Assembly (NCBI RefSeq): GCF_021729145.1
Contig: NZ_JAJSLW010000003.1
Coordinates: 325,231 to 374,803, forward strand
Direction of reading: 5' to 3'
DNA: 49,573 nucleotides
Origin: Membranihabitans maritimus
Lineage (GTDB): Bacteria > Bacteroidota > Bacteroidia > Chitinophagales > Saprospiraceae
Shown here: one piece after another, positions 37,269 through 45,573 of the stretch
Position numbering within the stretch: the first letter of the stretch is position 1
Layout: each line of letters begins with the position of its first letter
The notes under the pieces: model-generated
The model's database searches: none
What the model was told of the DNA's origin: nothing
The model's input: the letters and a program-made list of their open reading frames with translations, nothing else
Made by a program: the position numbers and the translations under genes

Positions 37269-39212
37269 TCATTCTTCCAGTATCAAAGGCTGATCCATTT
37301 CAAAATCGTACAACGTAATGGACCGGACCTGGTAATATAGTTTCACTGCAGTAGCACGCGTCTGGAAATACGTCAATGTAGCATTGTCCAGGGTACTGCG
37401 GTTTTGATTCAGGGTATTCCAGTCCGTTTGTCCCCGCAGGTATTGATCCCGCACGAGTTCATAAATCTCTTCTGCCGTATTCATAGCAGCCCTGTCAACA
37501 TCAATTTTTTCTTTGAGATACCGATATTGACTGTACAATTCGATAACCTGCCGGGACAATTCCCTTTCTTCCGCCTCGAGATTCAACTGCAATTGCTGAA
37601 GCTGTTGGTCCGCCAATTGACGGTTGATATCTCTCCTTCCCCAATCCGTTATCGGCATTTGCAGACCAACCGAAAGTAATTCCCGGTCCTGAAATCCATT
37701 CCGCAAACCCGAAAATTCCTCCGCGCTGTTGTTTGCACCCAATTGAGCCGTAATATCCAGCGATACTCCCCGGTCCTTTTCCGCCTCTTCAATATCCCGT
37801 TCAGCCTGGGCCATTCTCAACCGTATATCCGCAGTCCGAGCCCTGTTGCTAATGGCTTGTTCTATAGCACTGGCGATATTTATAGGAGGTAATTCAATTT
37901 CATCCGGGCTCACAGGCATAAGGTATATCGCACGGTCCAATCCTGCCAGGTCACTTAAAGACCTGCTCATATTTTGATACTCCAATAAAAGAGAACGGTA
38001 TTCTATCCCACTTTGCAAGGTATCGAGTGCCAGTTGTTTCATATTCGCAAGGCTGCCGCTTCCCCGTTCAAAAAGTTTTTGTTTGATATTCAGCAGGTCT
38101 TTTGAATCATTAATCCGGCTACGCGTCATTTCCAAACGCCGCCGGGATAGTTCCAGGTCGTAAAATTGGTTAATGACCCGGTAAATTACACTTTCCTGCT
38201 GAAGTATGCGCTGCGCATCCGTCCGGTCTTCCTGGCGCTCCAGGATCTCCTTCTGCCACTTCAGGGCATTAAATTGAAAAAGGGGTTGTTCGAATTGGAT
38301 GTTAATGGGAACGAATGTGTAGCTCTTGCGATAATCGTTGAAGTCCGTAGCAAATTGATCCAACCGCTCCAGGTCGGAAAAAATCCGGATTTGTCCACCG
38401 GTCGAAGCCAGTTGGTAGTTCAATGATGCAGAAATGTTATTCCGCATATAGGATCGATTAAGAAAGCTTTCCGTCCCATCGTCCAGGGGAATGGCATCTA
38501 TGGAACGATTGAGTGCGGGGAGCTGTGCATTGAGATACAAAGTAGGCTTGAGAAATGTCTCGAACCGGTCGTATTCCAGACTGGCTATAGAATACTGGAT
38601 GTTCGCCAATTCCATATCTGGGGCATCGGACAAAGCAATTTCTATCAAATCATCCGAAGACAAATAGACAGTATCAGCGAAGTGTTGCTGGCCAATAGCG
38701 GAAAGGGAAAATAGCAAAACCAAAGCCAAAATAACAAATAAATTACTGCCTGAAAAATCGGGTAATTTTTTCGGCTGGAAGAGGGAAGTCCGAAATCTGA
38801 AGTCCGGAATAGGAAGTCCGGAGTCCGGAGTCCCTGATCTGGAGAATAAAGCAGAAAAGCCCAATTTACAAGCTACAAGTTTTATCCACAGCATTTGAAA
38901 TATTGGCTCCAGGAAAAAATAGGAATTGGAAAAGGTTCCCTTTCCAAAATTTACATCTCGAATCTCTCGCCTCGAAACTCGTAACTCACAACTTCCAACT
39001 CTTGGCTTACAGCTTACAACTTGCGGCTTGTGGTTTCTTACTCCCGGCTCCCAGATCTGAACTCCCGGCTCACCAATCCGTCCTTTCCCGCTCTCCTCTT
39101 TCTCGCGGCTTAGCGATCCGTAGAAAGATTGCAGCTCACAGCTTACAGCTTCCGGCTCCCGGCTCCCGACTTCCAACTTCTCTCTTCCAACTTCCTGCTT
39201 ACAACTATTCAT
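37269..39212 (-). CDS. TolC-family outer membrane protein with repeat-derived N-terminal extension
   Basis: The TolC domain (about 180-640) has the two-repeat helical barrel signature, with long helices such as ERQEDRTDAQRILQQESVIY and the late YRYLKEKIDVDRAAMNTAEE segment. It forms the outer-membrane exit duct. A hydrophobic signal (LFVILALVLLFSLSAIGQQ) sits at residues 158-176, far from the first ATG (complement 39210-39212), which overlaps the permease stop as ATGA. Residues 1-150 are encoded largely by a heptanucleotide array (38777-39204) and look unlike any protein domain. Translation may instead begin at the ATG at 38892-38894 (Met107) or at a non-ATG codon near the signal. If the long product is made, export would be doubtful. 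Confidence 0.85.
   Translation of the reverse strand: MNSCKQEVGREKLEVGSREPEAVSCELQSFYGSLSREKEESGKGRIGEPGVQIWEPGVRNHKPQVVSCKPRVGSCELRVSRREIRDVNFGKGTFSNSYFFLEPIFQMLWIKLVACKLGFSALFSRSGTPDSGLPIPDFRFRTSLFQPKKLPDFSGSNLFVILALVLLFSLSAIGQQHFADTVYLSSDDLIEIALSDAPDMELANIQYSIASLEYDRFETFLKPTLYLNAQLPALNRSIDAIPLDDGTESFLNRSYMRNNISASLNYQLASTGGQIRIFSDLERLDQFATDFNDYRKSYTFVPINIQFEQPLFQFNALKWQKEILERQEDRTDAQRILQQESVIYRVINQFYDLELSRRRLEMTRSRINDSKDLLNIKQKLFERGSGSLANMKQLALDTLQSGIEYRSLLLEYQNMSRSLSDLAGLDRAIYLMPVSPDEIELPPINIASAIEQAISNRARTADIRLRMAQAERDIEEAEKDRGVSLDITAQLGANNSAEEFSGLRNGFQDRELLSVGLQMPITDWGRRDINRQLADQQLQQLQLNLEAEERELSRQVIELYSQYRYLKEKIDVDRAAMNTAEEIYELVRDQYLRGQTDWNTLNQNRSTLDNATLTYFQTRATAVKLYYQVRSITLYDFEMDQPLILEE
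38777..38846. repeat. heptanucleotide array, left arm
   Basis: Ten consecutive 7-mers with consensus NGRAGTC on the plus strand (for example ggaagtc, tgaagtc, cggagtc twice). Read on the minus strand, this is the same RCTY-cored heptad as the right arm, so the arms are in opposite orientation. Confidence 0.85.
38953..39204. repeat. heptanucleotide array, right arm
   Basis: Positions 38953-39085 hold 19 consecutive 7-mers with consensus NNNRCTY (gaaactc, gtaactc, acaactt, ccggctc and so on). After a phase slip, 39135-39204 holds ten more with CTY at the unit start (cttacag, cttccgg, ctcccgg, cttccaa). The array ends exactly at the start codon of tolC and the stop of the permease gene. Units are degenerate but the phase is strict. 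About 106 bp separate it from the left arm. Confidence 0.85.
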
Positions 39213-42200
39213 TTTTCCAATTTTTGACTAGAATACTTCATCCAATAGTATAATTTGGGAATAAAAAACAAACTCACAAGGGTCCCGACAATCATACTAC
39301 CTATTAGGCTTATCGCCAATGGCTTTTGCAATACCGTACCAAAACTATCCCCTATAAGGTAAGGAGTCATAGCCAGAATCGTAGTCAGCGAAGTCATCAA
39401 TATAGGGTAAAGGCGTTTTTGCCCCCCGATATGTGTTGCTTCTTTCAGCGGAATTCCCGACAAATGCAACCGGTTGATTGTATCGATTTTTATAATCGAA
39501 TCATTAATGATGATTCCTATCGTGACGACCATACCGATCATTGACATGGCGTTGATCGTCGAACCGGTCAACCAAAGAGCCAGTAAAGCCCCGGCTATCG
39601 ACACGGGGATTTCCATAATAACAATAAAAGGGGTCACCAGGGACTCGAACTGGGCCGCAATAATCAGGTATAGCAATAAAATAGCTACCAACAAAGCCAG
39701 TGAAATTTCCCGGACCATCGCCCGGTTCTCCATTACGGAAGAACGGATACTGAAATTCTCCGTGGGAAATTCTTTTTTCCGGGCGGTTATAGCTTCATCC
39801 AATTTTTCCAGGTTTGCCTGTACTATCTTTTCAGGGATATAAGGCCCCCGCTGATCAGCATAAATATATTTCATACGCTGACGAGTGGACGTATTGAAAA
39901 AGTGGTCAATGGTAAAAGTTTGCCCTTCGTTATTTTGCACCCTGATATTGCCGAACAATTCACTTAATCCGGTTTGGTTCTTCGTCAACACAATCGGTAC
40001 ATCCCGGTCCATTTGACCCAGCTCGGATAATTGTACCTTGTTGATATTTTGAGATATTACTTCCAATAGGTAATTTTTGTTCATATCATAGCGGAGTAGT
40101 TGCCGGTCACGTGATCTGAGTACTACTACCTCTCTTGTAGGGGGATCCGACCGGATATCGATTCCAAAGGTACCGGCCCATTCTTCTTTCAGGTCGTAGT
40201 GTTGTTCAAGCGCCTTCTCTTCCCTGTTTTGATTGTGATAATACGCCAATACGGTTTCTTCCGATGTAGAGGGAAAAATAATTTCGAAGATATCGCGGTC
40301 CGGATTTATTTCCACCACTGCTTCCGGGTAATTTTCGCGGAAAAATAGGTTGATCCTGCTCTTTATTTGAGGTAATTCACCGGGCGAAGTAAAAGACAGG
40401 AAAATATTGGATGATTCCCCGTCCAACTGGTAATGGTTATTGAGCACAAACTGCTGGGGCCCTATGTACGCCTGAAAATCTACTACCTGGGAAGACAACG
40501 CTTTATGCAATTTTTCTATACGGTCATCCATATTTTGTGTAGAAAGCGGCGTATTCCAGAGAACAGACAACTGCATTGACGTCCTGGGCAAAGCAGGCAT
40601 CTTCTCTTTTTTGAGATTTTGATAAGCGAGAACCCCGCCCCCCAAAACAATAACAACAGTAATGGAAAATAACACACTTCTTTCAAAGGTAAAATGAAAT
40701 CCTTTGTCATAGGCCCTACGTATGCCGTTGGGCCTTGAATCTTCCGTTTGTATTTTCATAGGCTTATCCCGGAACATCCTGAAAAACAAGACCGGAATAA
40801 AAATAATGGCTACGATATAACTCACCAACAGGCATATACTTACAGACAGGGCCTGGTCATAAAACAGGGCACCGGCCAGGTCACTCAAAAAAATAAGGGG
40901 TAAAAACACCGCACAGGTAGTCAGCATAGAGGAGAGCAAAGGCATAGCCATTTCATTCGTTCCGCGGATACAGGCTTCTTCCATGGTTTGCCCTGACCGG
41001 GCTTCCTGGGTAATATTATCCAGGATAATGATTCCATTGTCGATCATCATCCCTATCCCCATAATGATCCCCGAAAGGGAAATAATATTAATGCTCAGTC
41101 CAAACAAGTAGAGAAAAAGTACACTGATGGCCAGACTCAGCGGCGTCACTATACCTATGATAACGGGAATACGCCGGTCACGGTAGAAAAAAAATACGAT
41201 AACCGTCGCGAGGAGGCATCCCAGCCAAAGGGCGGTTCGCATGCCGCTTATACTGAGGTTAAGCAACTGTGCCTGGTCCCGGTTCGTGTGAAATACCAAA
41301 TCAGTATGGGTGGATTCCAGTTCTGTAATGACGTCTCCTACTTCTTCCTGGAAAGTGGACATACGGGCATTGAAATCTTTGAATATGGCCATATTGATCC
41401 CCGGAGCCCCATCAGTTGTAAAAATTCCTTCCGGTTCGCTTTCCGCAAAATGGATATCCGCCAATTCACGGAGGTAAAAAACCCTGCCTTTGATTTTGAG
41501 CGGGGTATTTTTGAGATCATCCAGGGAATTGATCGGTCTGCCCACGCGGATCAGATATTCATAATCGCGCTCGCGAACCCGGATATTTCCTAGCGAAATA
41601 TTGGCATCGGCAATGGCCTGTTGCAGGTTTTGATGGGTAATTCCCAGTGACTGCATGCGCTTTTCATCCGGGATCATTTCTATATGGGAGGATACGGTCC
41701 CGGTTATATCCGCCATGGAAACGGAAGGTAGCTGTTCCAGCCTTCTCCTTACAGTCCGGGAGCTAAATTCACTTAAGGTAACTTTGTCCCCGCTTGCATC
41801 CAGGATGTCCCGGTATCGCACGCTCAGGTAAAGGGTGGGAATATCCGAGGCTTTGGTTTTGATCACTACGGGACGTTTGAGGTCTTCCGGAAGCGAATTT
41901 ATGGCAAGATCCAGTTTTTCATTTACTTCTACGAAAGCCAGGTCAATATCTTTTCCATATGGGAACCGGGCGGTCAGGATGCCCTGTTCATCGGCAGCTT
42001 TGGATTCGAGGGTTTCCAGTCCCCCTACTTGTTGGATATTTTGCCGGAGCGGGGCCAAAACACTTTGCTCTATTTCCGAAGCGGAATGATCCGGATAGGA
42101 TGCATAGATACTGATGGTAGGGATATCGATATCCGGGAGTAATGTAACAGCAATATTGCGGATGGAAAAAGCGGCCAGGACCAGGACGGCCAGGAAAGAC

Positions 42201-42241
42201 ATAAGGACAGATACCGGTTTGTGGATAAGGAACTTAATCAT
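39209..42241 (-). CDS. RND-superfamily efflux permease (AcrB-like)
   Basis: The 1010-aa inner-membrane proton antiporter has a first helix (MIKFLIHKPVSVLMSFLAVL), two large periplasmic domains and two sets of helices (about 335-535 and 855-1000). TM4 shows GIIMGIGMMIDNGII with the relay Asp, and GMVVTIGIIINDSIIKID marks the C-terminal half. It heads the operon permease-TolC-adaptor, and its TGA overlaps the tolC ATG. The codons here are richer in G and C than in the flanking genes. Substrate unknown. Confidence 0.94.
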   Translation of the reverse strand: MIKFLIHKPVSVLMSFLAVLVLAAFSIRNIAVTLLPDIDIPTISIYASYPDHSASEIEQSVLAPLRQNIQQVGGLETLESKAADEQGILTARFPYGKDIDLAFVEVNEKLDLAINSLPEDLKRPVVIKTKASDIPTLYLSVRYRDILDASGDKVTLSEFSSRTVRRRLEQLPSVSMADITGTVSSHIEMIPDEKRMQSLGITHQNLQQAIADANISLGNIRVRERDYEYLIRVGRPINSLDDLKNTPLKIKGRVFYLRELADIHFAESEPEGIFTTDGAPGINMAIFKDFNARMSTFQEEVGDVITELESTHTDLVFHTNRDQAQLLNLSISGMRTALWLGCLLATVIVFFFYRDRRIPVIIGIVTPLSLAISVLFLYLFGLSINIISLSGIIMGIGMMIDNGIIILDNITQEARSGQTMEEACIRGTNEMAMPLLSSMLTTCAVFLPLIFLSDLAGALFYDQALSVSICLLVSYIVAIIFIPVLFFRMFRDKPMKIQTEDSRPNGIRRAYDKGFHFTFERSVLFSITVVIVLGGGVLAYQNLKKEKMPALPRTSMQLSVLWNTPLSTQNMDDRIEKLHKALSSQVVDFQAYIGPQQFVLNNHYQLDGESSNIFLSFTSPGELPQIKSRINLFFRENYPEAVVEINPDRDIFEIIFPSTSEETVLAYYHNQNREEKALEQHYDLKEEWAGTFGIDIRSDPPTREVVVLRSRDRQLLRYDMNKNYLLEVISQNINKVQLSELGQMDRDVPIVLTKNQTGLSELFGNIRVQNNEGQTFTIDHFFNTSTRQRMKYIYADQRGPYIPEKIVQANLEKLDEAITARKKEFPTENFSIRSSVMENRAMVREISLALLVAILLLYLIIAAQFESLVTPFIVIMEIPVSIAGALLALWLTGSTINAMSMIGMVVTIGIIINDSIIKIDTINRLHLSGIPLKEATHIGGQKRLYPILMTSLTTILAMTPYLIGDSFGTVLQKPLAISLIGSMIVGTLVSLFFIPKLYYWMKYSSQKLEK

Positions 42242-42777
42242 TTCACGCGTCTGTTTCTTTACGTCATAGAATTCTTACGTATGTAAAAAGGATGCTTTTG
42301 AAATTTCCAAAATACAATATAAAGGGGTGAATCTGCCATCGGCCAGGGCGTTTTATTCTGTTTTTAAATATATTTTATTTATTAAATATAGTAATATTTG
42401 AATTCATACATAATAATTCGGGAATTATTGTCAAAAGAAACGGATTGTATTTGATTGGTATTTTATTGATTCTAATGACATTGGGTACAATATTTCATTC
42501 ATCCGTACCTATTCAGCTGACAACATTATGGATACTCTTTTAAAACAGTAAATTCGAGCTCAATTCTCAACTCTCCTTCCGTGTCAATCATCATAGTCAA
42601 AAACTTAATCAATATTCTTATAACAACATCTTCTATTAGGGTAAAATATAGCAATACAAATATATCTATTTTTTTTGAATTCAAAATAATAATTATGTAT
42701 AAACGTAAAAATATAAAATTTTAGCTTTATTAATTTGAATAAATATTTTTTTTAACTAATTTGGGTACGTTACCGAA
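42242..42777. other. AT-rich divergent intergenic region with promoters
   Basis: About 540 bp with very low GC, especially 42600-42760, between the divergent RND operon and the LytTR gene. It holds the palindrome annotated separately and no gene-sized ORF. Both promoters should lie here, but I could not place a TAnnTTTG box with confidence. Confidence 0.4.
42412..42429. promoter_or_regulatory. 18-bp palindrome, possible operator
   Basis: aataattcgggaattatt reads as two perfect 8-bp half-sites (aataattc and gaattatt) around GG. It lies about 170 bp upstream of the RND permease start and 395 bp before the LytTR gene. The dyad is typical of a dimeric repressor site, but AT-rich palindromes also occur by chance in such DNA. 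Confidence 0.35.
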
Positions 42778-42828
42778 ATGATAGCAATTCCCGTTATGTT
42801 TTACGTCACCCTAAACATTGCAACTTGA
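42778..42828 (+). promoter_or_regulatory. possible 16-codon leader ORF overlapping the LytTR start
   Basis: ATG at 42778 opens a frame MIAIPVMFYVTLNIAT whose TGA (42826-42828) overlaps the TTG start codon of the LytTR gene (TTGA). Termination at that spot could feed re-initiation at the weak TTG. It may be chance; there is no Shine-Dalgarno to support either start. Confidence 0.25.
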
Positions 42829-43172
42829 AAAGTAAAAAACATTATACTATTAAAGGAGAAAGTGGAATCCTGAGATTCTCCGGCTCGGAATTAATGTATA
42901 TTGAAGTTGACGGATATCTGTCCACTTTTTATTTTGAAGACGGATCTACTTTTTCAAAAACGGTTTCTCTTAAAAAACTCGAAGAGCAATTAGACGAATC
43001 TTTTTTTCGGATCAACCGTAATTGTATCGTAAATTTATCGCAAAGATTGAAGTTTATGAAAAAGGAACGAAGATTGAGTATCCGTGAGAAAACCACCTTA
43101 ACAGTTTCCAACCGGCAAATCAAAAAGCTTGAAAAAACATTAATGTCTCTTGATAATACGTTTATAGGATAA
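42825..43172 (+). CDS. stand-alone LytTR DNA-binding protein
   Basis: The 115-aa protein consists of only a LytTR domain: SGSELMYIEVDGYLSTFYFE, KTVSLKKLEEQLDESFFRIN, RNCIVNLSQ and the closing basic strand KTTLTVSNRQIKKLEKTL. There is no receiver domain. The first codon must be TTG (42825), since no ATG or GTG occurs before Met in ELMYIE. LytTR proteins bind direct repeats and activate or repress nearby genes. It lies 68 bases upstream of the ligase-like gene on the same strand and is the obvious candidate regulator of the right-hand locus, possibly co-transcribed with it. Confidence 0.85.
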   Translation: MKSKKHYTIKGESGILRFSGSELMYIEVDGYLSTFYFEDGSTFSKTVSLKKLEEQLDESFFRINRNCIVNLSQRLKFMKKERRLSIREKTTLTVSNRQIKKLEKTLMSLDNTFIG

Positions 43173-43209
43173 ACTATAACGCTTAAAGGTTCTGAATCCA
43201 ATTATTATA

Positions 43210-43242
43210 ACAATGAAAAGAAACATTATATCTTTTCATTGT
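43210..43242 (+). promoter_or_regulatory. 12-bp perfect hairpin covering the ligase start codon
   Basis: acaatgaaaaga (43210-43221) pairs perfectly with tcttttcattgt (43231-43242), with a 9-nt loop. The second arm includes the first two bases of the GTG start codon at 43241. Folding would sequester the start of the O-antigen-ligase-like gene, suggesting translational control. It is not followed by a T run, so it is not an ordinary terminator. Confidence 0.5.
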
Positions 43243-45157
43243 GAAAATCAGATATTCAACCATATTACCCACTATCGCAGCGCTTACGTTAATACTATTA
43301 ATTGGCCTGCCATTAATGTACATACCCGTTTCTGTTCCCGGAATACCGGTGTGGTACCAGGATTCTTTTTTTATAGCTTTGACAGTAATGGGTTTGGCTG
43401 CCATATTTTTGATAATTTCTACTGTATTAGGAGGGAGCTATAAGGAGGGGCTCCCTAACCGGTTTCGATGGAATACAGTTGATTCGGCGGTGGTCATACT
43501 ATTGGTATATGTAGCCCTGAGACAGATTTTTCCTGTCAGCATCACTTTGGGACAGTCAACATGGGTACAGATAGCCTTTTTATCGGGTATTTATTTTATT
43601 GGTAGGGGTTTGTATTCCCTATTGGATAAAAAATCCATACCTGTATTGATCGCAGGGATTTTGATGGTTGGAATTGGACAAGCCGTTTACGGCCTTGGGC
43701 AATTATATGGATTCTGGCCTTCCCACCACGGGTTATTCCCTCTAACCGGATCATTTTTCAATCCCGGGCCGTATAGCTGTTGGCTGGCATGCATGATACC
43801 GGTGGCCGTATATACTATTATGCCGCAGGGATCTACAATACTGAGGGTTTCAGGGTGGATCTTTCTTTTCCTGGTAGGAGCGGTATTAATCCCCGCAGGG
43901 TCCCGGGCGGGAATACTGGCAGCTTTAGGGGGAGCATTCATCGTGTTATGGCCCAGAATTAAAACATGGACATTCTGGAAATCGAAAGGGGTAAAAATCG
44001 GTATGGGAGCCGCACTGATCATATTATTGACGGGGTTATATTTCCTCAAAAGAGATTCTGCGGACGGTCGGTTATTGATCTGGAAAGTAAGTACGGAAAT
44101 GATCGCAGATAACCCATTGTTTGGAGTGGGATGGGACCGGTTCCCCGTAATGTACAATCAGTACCAATCCCATTATTTTAACAGCGGAAAAGGAAGTGAA
44201 CAGGAACAGTACCTGGCGGATTATGTGAACTACCCTTTCAATGAATTAGTAGGCTGGACCGCAGAAATGGGTATCATGGGTATATTTTTATTATTAGTCA
44301 TAGGAGGCCTACTCTTCTATATATGGCGACAAAAGAAGAAATTCGGCAAGATCGGCCCGGTTGATCGACTTGTACTATCGCTGGTAGTGACCTGGAGTGT
44401 GTTTGCCTTTTTTTCCTATCCGTCAGAAGTGCCGGCATTGACTATATTGGGCGTATTGGCTTTTGCTGCCCTGGTCACCTCATTCTTTAGGTATTCGGAG
44501 TCGATATCTTTTGGCTTTATTCCCAACGCAAATCGATTGCCGGATTCATTCACAGAACGGGCTGGTAGTATGGCGCTCATTATTTTGATTGCCGCTACAG
44601 CGGTTTACGGCCGCATCTGGAATCGTCAATACAAGCCTGTTTCCAAAGAATGGATTAGCGCCAATGCCAATTATCAATTGGGAAGTTATTCCCTGGCTAA
44701 CGAGATCTACCTCCGGCTTTGGTCCGATTTACAGAATGAAGGCGCTTACCTCCAGTTTGCCGGCAAGTCGCTATCGATGACGCGTAATTTTTACCAATCC
44801 GCGCAGTACCTGGAGCGGGCCTTGTATTTTTCATCGGACCCAGTGATCTTTACCACACTGGGACAGGACTATACCTTATTCGGAAAGGTCGAACCAGAAA
44901 AAATGGACCGTGCAGAGAAACTATTACAAGAAGTCAAGTATATGCAGCCCAGCCACTACTATCCTCGATACTTGCTGATGGAATTATACGAACGTATGAA
45001 AAAAGAAAATTATAAACGAGAAGAAGCCTCGGGTATCCTAACCCTGGATACCAAGGTGGATTCGGAAGCCGTACAGGAGATCCGTATGAAGGCACAAGAG
45101 ATAGTACTCGGTGATCCTTTTGAAACAAAGATTGAAAACATAAATATTCAAGAATAA
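43241..45157 (+). CDS. O-antigen ligase / O-oligosaccharyltransferase-like membrane protein with TPR tail
   Basis: The 638-aa protein starts at GTG. About ten to twelve transmembrane helices span residues 8-420. The large periplasmic loop carries the Wzy_C/WaaL pattern (DGRLLIWKVSTEMIADNPLF followed by GVGWDRFP, about 272-299) and then GWTAEMGIMG. A TPR-like helical tail (about 470-638) ends in the segment DTKVDSEAVQEIRMKAQEI. The superfamily transfers lipid-linked glycans to lipid A, or to Ser/Thr of exported proteins (PilO/PglL type). No O-antigen cluster surrounds it; instead a Cys-rich exported peptide gene starts 22 bases downstream. I infer that the peptides could be its targets. GC is high compared with the propeller genes that follow. 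Confidence 0.85.
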   Translation: MKIRYSTILPTIAALTLILLIGLPLMYIPVSVPGIPVWYQDSFFIALTVMGLAAIFLIISTVLGGSYKEGLPNRFRWNTVDSAVVILLVYVALRQIFPVSITLGQSTWVQIAFLSGIYFIGRGLYSLLDKKSIPVLIAGILMVGIGQAVYGLGQLYGFWPSHHGLFPLTGSFFNPGPYSCWLACMIPVAVYTIMPQGSTILRVSGWIFLFLVGAVLIPAGSRAGILAALGGAFIVLWPRIKTWTFWKSKGVKIGMGAALIILLTGLYFLKRDSADGRLLIWKVSTEMIADNPLFGVGWDRFPVMYNQYQSHYFNSGKGSEQEQYLADYVNYPFNELVGWTAEMGIMGIFLLLVIGGLLFYIWRQKKKFGKIGPVDRLVLSLVVTWSVFAFFSYPSEVPALTILGVLAFAALVTSFFRYSESISFGFIPNANRLPDSFTERAGSMALIILIAATAVYGRIWNRQYKPVSKEWISANANYQLGSYSLANEIYLRLWSDLQNEGAYLQFAGKSLSMTRNFYQSAQYLERALYFSSDPVIFTTLGQDYTLFGKVEPEKMDRAEKLLQEVKYMQPSHYYPRYLLMELYERMKKENYKREEASGILTLDTKVDSEAVQEIRMKAQEIVLGDPFETKIENINIQE

Positions 45158-45243
45158 ATACTATTTATTAATTGAAAAATGAAGAAGAAACGTAAAATTT
45201 TAGGAATCGCAGGTGGACTTCTGTTTATGGCCTTTGTGGCTGT
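45083..45243 (+). repeat. gene-conversion tract, copy A
   Basis: 161 bp spanning the ligase 3' end, the intergenic spacer and the first 22 codons of peptide A. It is identical to 46983-47153 except for a 10-bp insertion in the latter spacer. Outside the tract the encoded protein stays the same but the codons differ synonymously. Confidence 0.9.
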
Positions 45244-45493
45244 GAACCTTACGGTAAGTCAATCTTATCAGGGAAATGAGTCGGTGGCTCAATTAACTTT
45301 GGTAGAATTGGCAGCTAAGGCACAGAGTGGGGATGAGCACGGTTGTCAGAGTGATCAATTCCCACCGGTATATGTTGGTTGTGGCGGACAGTGGGGGTGC
45401 TGTCATGAGTGCGAACCAAATCCGTATTTGGTGGAACAATGTAACTGGACCGGATATACAAAAGATTTTTGTCCTTGGGAGTGTGGTATGTAA
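45179..45493 (+). CDS. Cys-rich exported peptide A (NVEALA-like N-terminus)
   Basis: The 104-aa precursor has a basic n-region (MKKKRK), a hydrophobic core to about residue 27, then a linker with SVAQLTLVELAAKAQ (about 35-49). This recalls the NVEALA-type motif of small secreted Bacteroidota proteins. The 55-residue tail has eight Cys and clusters such as CGGQWGCCHEC, an even number that suggests disulfides. The first 49 residues are 86% identical to peptide B at 47089, while the tails cannot be aligned. It starts 22 bases after the ligase gene and is followed by a propeller lipoprotein gene. It could be a toxin, a matrix or adhesin peptide, or a signalling peptide; function unknown. Confidence 0.75.
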   Translation: MKKKRKILGIAGGLLFMAFVAVNLTVSQSYQGNESVAQLTLVELAAKAQSGDEHGCQSDQFPPVYVGCGGQWGCCHECEPNPYLVEQCNWTGYTKDFCPWECGM

Positions 45494-45573
45494 ATATTTA
45501 TCCGAAAAGCGCATTATTACTTTAATGCTTTTTGCAAGTAAAGAAGGTTGAAAAACTTTCCTATAAATAAATT

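Noticed and set aside
38903-39253. Plus-strand coding frame of 116 codons across the heptad array
   Set aside because: It runs antisense to tolC and the permease end. Heptad arrays poor in stop codons are open in all frames, and no domain is visible.
40516-40710. Short frames inside the RND permease
   Set aside because: Shadows of a clearly coding frame with the full RND layout.
43213-43443. ATG-started frame overlapping the ligase 5' end
   Set aside because: The GTG frame at 43241 encodes the conserved membrane protein; the other frame has no homology and is a shadow.
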